A stretch of 64,000 nucleotides of DNA. It comes from Pseudactinotalea terrae. GTDB taxonomy: Bacteria; Actinomycetota; Actinomycetes; Actinomycetales; Beutenbergiaceae. Shown piece by piece: positions 61,059 to 64,000 of this stretch. Every line of letters begins with the position of its first letter. The first letter of the stretch is position 1. A model generated the notes under the pieces. It did no database searches. It saw nothing but the letters and a program-made list of their open reading frames with translations, and was not told where the DNA came from. The translations under genes and the position numbers were made by a program. Where the stretch lies: positions 62,001 through 126,000 of the forward strand of contig NZ_WNXZ01000007.1 in the NCBI RefSeq assembly GCF_009733845.1, read 5' to 3'.

Positions 61059-61856
61059 GTGGATCGTGCAACACGCAACGCCATCGTCGAGGAGAACCTC
61101 CCGTTGGTGGGCTACCTCGTCTCGGACGCCATCCGCAGAGCGACTCACCTCAGCCGTGAGGACCTGGTCTCCGTCGGGACGCTGGCTCTCATCTCCGCCG
61201 TCGAGGCGTTCAACCCCGACCTCGGGGTCCCGTTCGGCGCCTACGCACGCCAGCGGATCGTGGGAGCGCTGCTGGACGACATGCGAGCCTCCGACTGGGC
61301 CACCCGGGGCGTGCGCAGCCGGATCCGCCAGACCACCGCCGCACAGGACGCACTCGCCATGGATCTGGGCCGCACCCCGAGCCGCGCGGAGCTGGCCGCA
61401 GCGCTCGACGTCGACGCTGCCACGGTCGACGCCACGCTCGCCGAGGCGGCACGCAGCGTGCAGCCGCTCGACGACCTGCTGACCGACACCCTCGCCGATG
61501 GCTCGAGCTCCCCCCAGGAGCAGGTCCTGACCCGGGAGCAGTCCGAGTACGTCCGCGCGGGTGTCCGGCTGCTCCCGGAACGGATGCGTTACATCACCGA
61601 GCAGATCTACTTCCATGACCGCTCGGTCAACGACCTCGCCGCCGAGCTCGGGATCTCCCACTCCGCCGTCTCCCAGCAGCGTTCGGAGGCGGTCCAGATG
61701 CTCCGGCAGGCGATGGCGGTCCACTACGGCGACCAGCTCCCCACCGAGGCGCACGCCGCACCCGGGTCCGCGCGTCGGCGCGCATTCATGACCGAGTTCG
61801 CCGCGCTCACCGCCGGCGGGTTCACCCGCCCGGACACGGTGGTCGCAGCCTCCTGA
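61059..61856 (+). CDS. fliA: FliA/WhiG-type sigma-28 factor
   Basis: A 265-residue sigma-70-family factor. Region 2: VEENLPLVGYLVSDAIRRAT, LSREDLVSVGTLALISAVEA, FNPDLGVPFGAYARQRIVGA LLDDMRASDW, which is the FliA/WhiG pattern. Region 3: ARSVQPLDDLL. Region 4: LPERMRYITEQIYFHDRSVN, LAAELGISHSAVSQQRSEAV. GTG start at 61059 with GGGGGAGA upstream. It directs late flagellar genes, consistent with the two matching promoters nearby. Confidence 0.92.
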   Translation: MDRATRNAIVEENLPLVGYLVSDAIRRATHLSREDLVSVGTLALISAVEAFNPDLGVPFGAYARQRIVGALLDDMRASDWATRGVRSRIRQTTAAQDALAMDLGRTPSRAELAAALDVDAATVDATLAEAARSVQPLDDLLTDTLADGSSSPQEQVLTREQSEYVRAGVRLLPERMRYITEQIYFHDRSVNDLAAELGISHSAVSQQRSEAVQMLRQAMAVHYGDQLPTEAHAAPGSARRRAFMTEFAALTAGGFTRPDTVVAAS

Positions 61857-61865
61857 GAGGGCACC

Positions 61866-61892
61866 TAACATCCGGGCCGTCGTCGCCGACAG
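61866..61892 (+). promoter_or_regulatory. sigma-28-type promoter of flagellin gene
   Basis: TAAC (61866-61869), 15 nt, GCCGACAG (61885-61892), identical in both boxes and spacing to the flgN promoter. It leaves a leader of about 55-60 nt ending in GGAGGAAAG. Confidence 0.78.
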
Positions 61893-61954
61893 GTACCGGT
61901 GAGCGGCCCACGGACGGGCCGTGACAGCACAAGCCCACTCACGGAGGAAAGATC

Positions 61955-62815
61955 ATGGGTTTCGCCATCAACACGAACGTGTCGGCCAACAACACCTACC
62001 GGCAGCTCTCCATCACCCAGGACCAGCAGGCCAAGAGCCTGGAGAAGCTCTCCTCGGGCCTGCGCATCAACCGCGCGGGTGACGACGCGGCCGGCCTGTC
62101 GATCGCCGAGGGCCTCAAGGCCCAGGTGAACGGCTACAACGTCGCGGCGCGCAACGCGCAGGACGGCATCAGCGTCGCGCAGACGGCCGAGGGTGCTCTC
62201 GGCGAGGTGCAGTCGATCCTGCAGCGCATGCGTGACCTCGCGGTGCAGGGTGCGAACGACACCAACAACGCCGAGTCCCGCGCGGCGATCAAGGCCGAGG
62301 CCGACCAGCTCGGCAACGAGCTCTGGCGCATCCAGGAGTCGACCAACTTCAACGGCATCAACCTGCTCCAGGGCGGCACCGCGCTGAGCATCCAGGTCGG
62401 TGCGGACGGTGACGCCGCCCCGGGTGGCGCCAACACCATCAGCATCAACCTGGGGGATGTGGCCACCGCTGCGGGCACCCTCGCGTCCACCGACGGTGCC
62501 GACGGTGCCGCCGCGTTCGACGTGACGGATGCCACCACCGCAGCCACCACGATCGAGGCCATCGACACCGCACTGGTGGCGGTGTCCGAGCAGCGCTCCG
62601 ACCTCGGCGCGGTGCAGAACCGCCTCGAGTACGCGGTGAAGAACATCAACGTCTCGATCGAGAACCTGACCGCGTCGGAGTCGCGCATCCGCGACGTCGA
62701 CATGGCGGCGGAGATGGTGAAGTTCACCCGCTCGCAGGTGCTGTCGCAGGCGGGTACGGCCATGCTCGCCCAGGCCAACCAGTCCGGCCAGGGCGTGCTG
62801 CAGCTGCTGCGCTGA
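61955..62815 (+). CDS. fliC: flagellin
   Basis: A 286-residue flagellin. D0/D1 helices are well conserved: MGFAINTNVSANNTYRQLSI, LEKLSSGLRINRAGDDAAGL, NFNGINLLQGG at the N side; NRLEYAVKNINVSIENLTAS, SRIRDVDMAAEMVKFTRSQV and AMLAQANQSGQGVLQLLR at the C side. The variable centre (about 150-200) is short, so the filament surface is minimal. Strong ribosome-binding site GGAGGAAAG. Exported as filament subunit; binds FliW. Confidence 0.97.
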   Translation: MGFAINTNVSANNTYRQLSITQDQQAKSLEKLSSGLRINRAGDDAAGLSIAEGLKAQVNGYNVAARNAQDGISVAQTAEGALGEVQSILQRMRDLAVQGANDTNNAESRAAIKAEADQLGNELWRIQESTNFNGINLLQGGTALSIQVGADGDAAPGGANTISINLGDVATAAGTLASTDGADGAAAFDVTDATTAATTIEAIDTALVAVSEQRSDLGAVQNRLEYAVKNINVSIENLTASESRIRDVDMAAEMVKFTRSQVLSQAGTAMLAQANQSGQGVLQLLR

Positions 62816-62854
62816 TCGTGACGAGCGGCCGCCAGGCCGCACATCGTCACACCC

Positions 62855-62909
62855 GTCACGCCCGAGACCGGGCAGGGACCCACGGATCCCTCCCGGTCCC
62901 GGGCGTGAC
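62855..62909 (+). terminator. strong hairpin between fliC and fliD
   Basis: A stem of about 23 bp (GTCACGCCCGAGACCGGG on the left, CCCGGTCCCGGGCGTGAC on the right, one mismatch and one bulge) with an 8-nt loop. It lies 40 nt after the fliC stop. It may terminate or attenuate so that flagellin mRNA exceeds fliD mRNA. Confidence 0.65.
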
Positions 62910-62937
62910 CCGCATCGATCACCGGAAGGAGCTCACG

Positions 62938-64000
62938 ATGAGCTTCGGCATCGACGGCATCATCAGCGGCCTCGACACCACGTCACTGATCAACGCCCTC
63001 GTCAGCGCCGAGGGCGGCACCCAGCGGCAGCTGGTGGCGAAGCGGACCTCCGCCGAGAGCCTGATCGCCGCCTGGCAGTCGCTGAACAGCAAGGTGGCCG
63101 GGCTGACGAAGCAGGCGCAGGACCTCACCGGGTCCGCGCTCGAGCCACGGACCGCGACCGCGACCAGCACGGCCGTGACGGCTGTCGCCGCACCCGGTGC
63201 CGCCACCGGCGAGGTCAGCCTCACCGTCACCCGGCTCGCCCAGACCCAGTCCTCCGTCACCGCGGCGATGAGCGCCTGGCCCGCTGACCCACCGGTGCTG
63301 ACCGTACGGGCCGCCGACGGCACCCTGACCGAGATCACCGCCGCCACCACCAGCCTCGACGACGTCCTGACGGCCGTGAACGAGGCCGACGCGGGCGTGG
63401 CCGCCTCGAAGATCGCCACCGGCACCGACCCCACGACCGGCGAACCGCTCTTCCGGCTGCAGCTCACCGCCGCCGACACCGGCGCGGCGGGTGCGTTCGA
63501 CATCTTCACCGGGACCGCAGCCGAGGTGGCCGCGGGGACGGCCGCGGACCTCTTCACCCAGCCGGGCGCAGCACACGTGCGGACCGCGCAGGACGCCGCG
63601 GTGTCGCTGTGGGCCGGGACCGCGGCCGAGCAGCAGGTCACCTCCGCCACCAACACGTTCACCGACCTCATCACCGGTGTCGACATCACCGTCACCGCCA
63701 CCGGTGACGAGCCGGTGACCGTCACCGTCGGCGACGACGCCGAGGCACTCGAGGAGTCCGCGAAGGGCCTGGTCGACTCCCTGTCGGCGATCTTCGCGGA
63801 GATCGCCGCCCGCTCCAGGTTGACGACGAGCACCGACGCGGAGGGCAAGACCGTGGTCAGTGGCGGCCTGTTCGCCGGCGACTCCGCATCACGTGACGTC
63901 TCGGCGCGGTTGATCGGTGCAGCCACGGCACCGGTCGAGGGCCGCTCACCGGCCGAGATCGGGATCGTCATCACCCGGTACGGCACGGTCGAGTTCGACG
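62938..64000 (+). CDS. fliD: flagellar filament cap protein FliD (C-terminus beyond window)
   Basis: The frame opens at ATG 62938 after GGAAGGAG and runs off the right edge (about 354 codons visible). The N-terminus MSFGIDGIISGLDTTSLINA and LVSAEGGTQRQLVAKRTSAE is the FliD_N signature; a Thr/Ala-rich beta region follows (GEVSLTVTRLAQTQSSVT, FRLQLTAADTGAAGAF, DLITGVDITVTAT). It caps the growing filament. It follows fliC by 122 nt including the hairpin. Confidence 0.93.
   Translation, partial: MSFGIDGIISGLDTTSLINALVSAEGGTQRQLVAKRTSAESLIAAWQSLNSKVAGLTKQAQDLTGSALEPRTATATSTAVTAVAAPGAATGEVSLTVTRLAQTQSSVTAAMSAWPADPPVLTVRAADGTLTEITAATTSLDDVLTAVNEADAGVAASKIATGTDPTTGEPLFRLQLTAADTGAAGAFDIFTGTAAEVAAGTAADLFTQPGAAHVRTAQDAAVSLWAGTAAEQQVTSATNTFTDLITGVDITVTATGDEPVTVTVGDDAEALEESAKGLVDSLSAIFAEIAARSRLTTSTDAEGKTVVSGGLFAGDSASRDVSARLIGAATAPVEGRSPAEIGIVITRYGTVEFD

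Overview
This 64 kb window is high-GC and densely coded, and looks like a chromosomal segment of a flagellated actinobacterium. The clues are GC-rich third codon positions, frequent GTG starts, actinobacterial DUF families, ESX/WXG-type toxin leaders next to DUF6507-like partners, and Tat-type lipoprotein solute-binding proteins. A Micrococcales-like host (Ruaniaceae or Cellulomonadaceae) is my inference; no rRNA, tRNA, CRISPR array or intact insertion sequence was seen.

Layout. 1-12.1 kb is accessory DNA. It holds a left-edge operon with a caspase-like protein that runs off the window, several DUF proteins, an HTH-MNT/HEPN toxin-antitoxin pair, a PEP-mutase-like enzyme, a tandem pair of unknown paralogues bracketed by ~290 bp direct repeats, a first T7SS-type polymorphic toxin/immunity locus, and a decayed YhcG-like nuclease gene. 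12.1-21.0 kb is a minus-strand carbohydrate operon: ABC importer, HIT protein, 2-hydroxyacid dehydrogenase, glycerate kinase, putative glycoside hydrolase and tartronate-semialdehyde reductase, facing a GntR/FCD regulator. 21.8-27.8 kb pairs a choline-sulfatase-like enzyme and a TIM-barrel isomerase with a NitT/TauT-type ABC importer and a GntR/UTRA regulator.

27.8-34.4 kb is a rearrangement zone. Three direct copies of the C-terminal end of a WYL regulator gene separate a RelA/SpoT-HEPN-like fusion and a cyclophilin, and the third copy belongs to the intact regulator, which faces an epoxide hydrolase. 34.5-37.7 kb is a second polymorphic toxin locus with a displaced orphan toxin tip and a duplicated immunity gene. 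37.8-41.3 kb holds small membrane proteins, VapBC, and a MerR/aldo-keto reductase pair sharing a duplicated operator-promoter.

41.4-56.0 kb is a LacI regulator plus a roughly 13.5 kb minus-strand gene train for a sulfated or otherwise decorated carbohydrate: ABC importer, three sulfatases, a trehalase-like GH37 protein, a secreted clan-A glycosidase, an epimerase, an SGNH-like protein and a RspA/ManD-like dehydratase. Nearly every junction overlaps by 1-4 nt. A LacI-type palindrome lies before the lacI gene and a close match lies before the importer, which ties the two together. 56.2-64 kb ends with late flagellar genes: fliW, flgL, flgK and flgN on the minus strand, then a FliA-type sigma factor, flagellin and fliD (cut by the right edge) on the plus strand. 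Two identical sigma-28-like promoters (TAAC-N15-GCCGACAG) precede flgN and fliC.

Limits: family names are from memory of sequence patterns; no searches were run.
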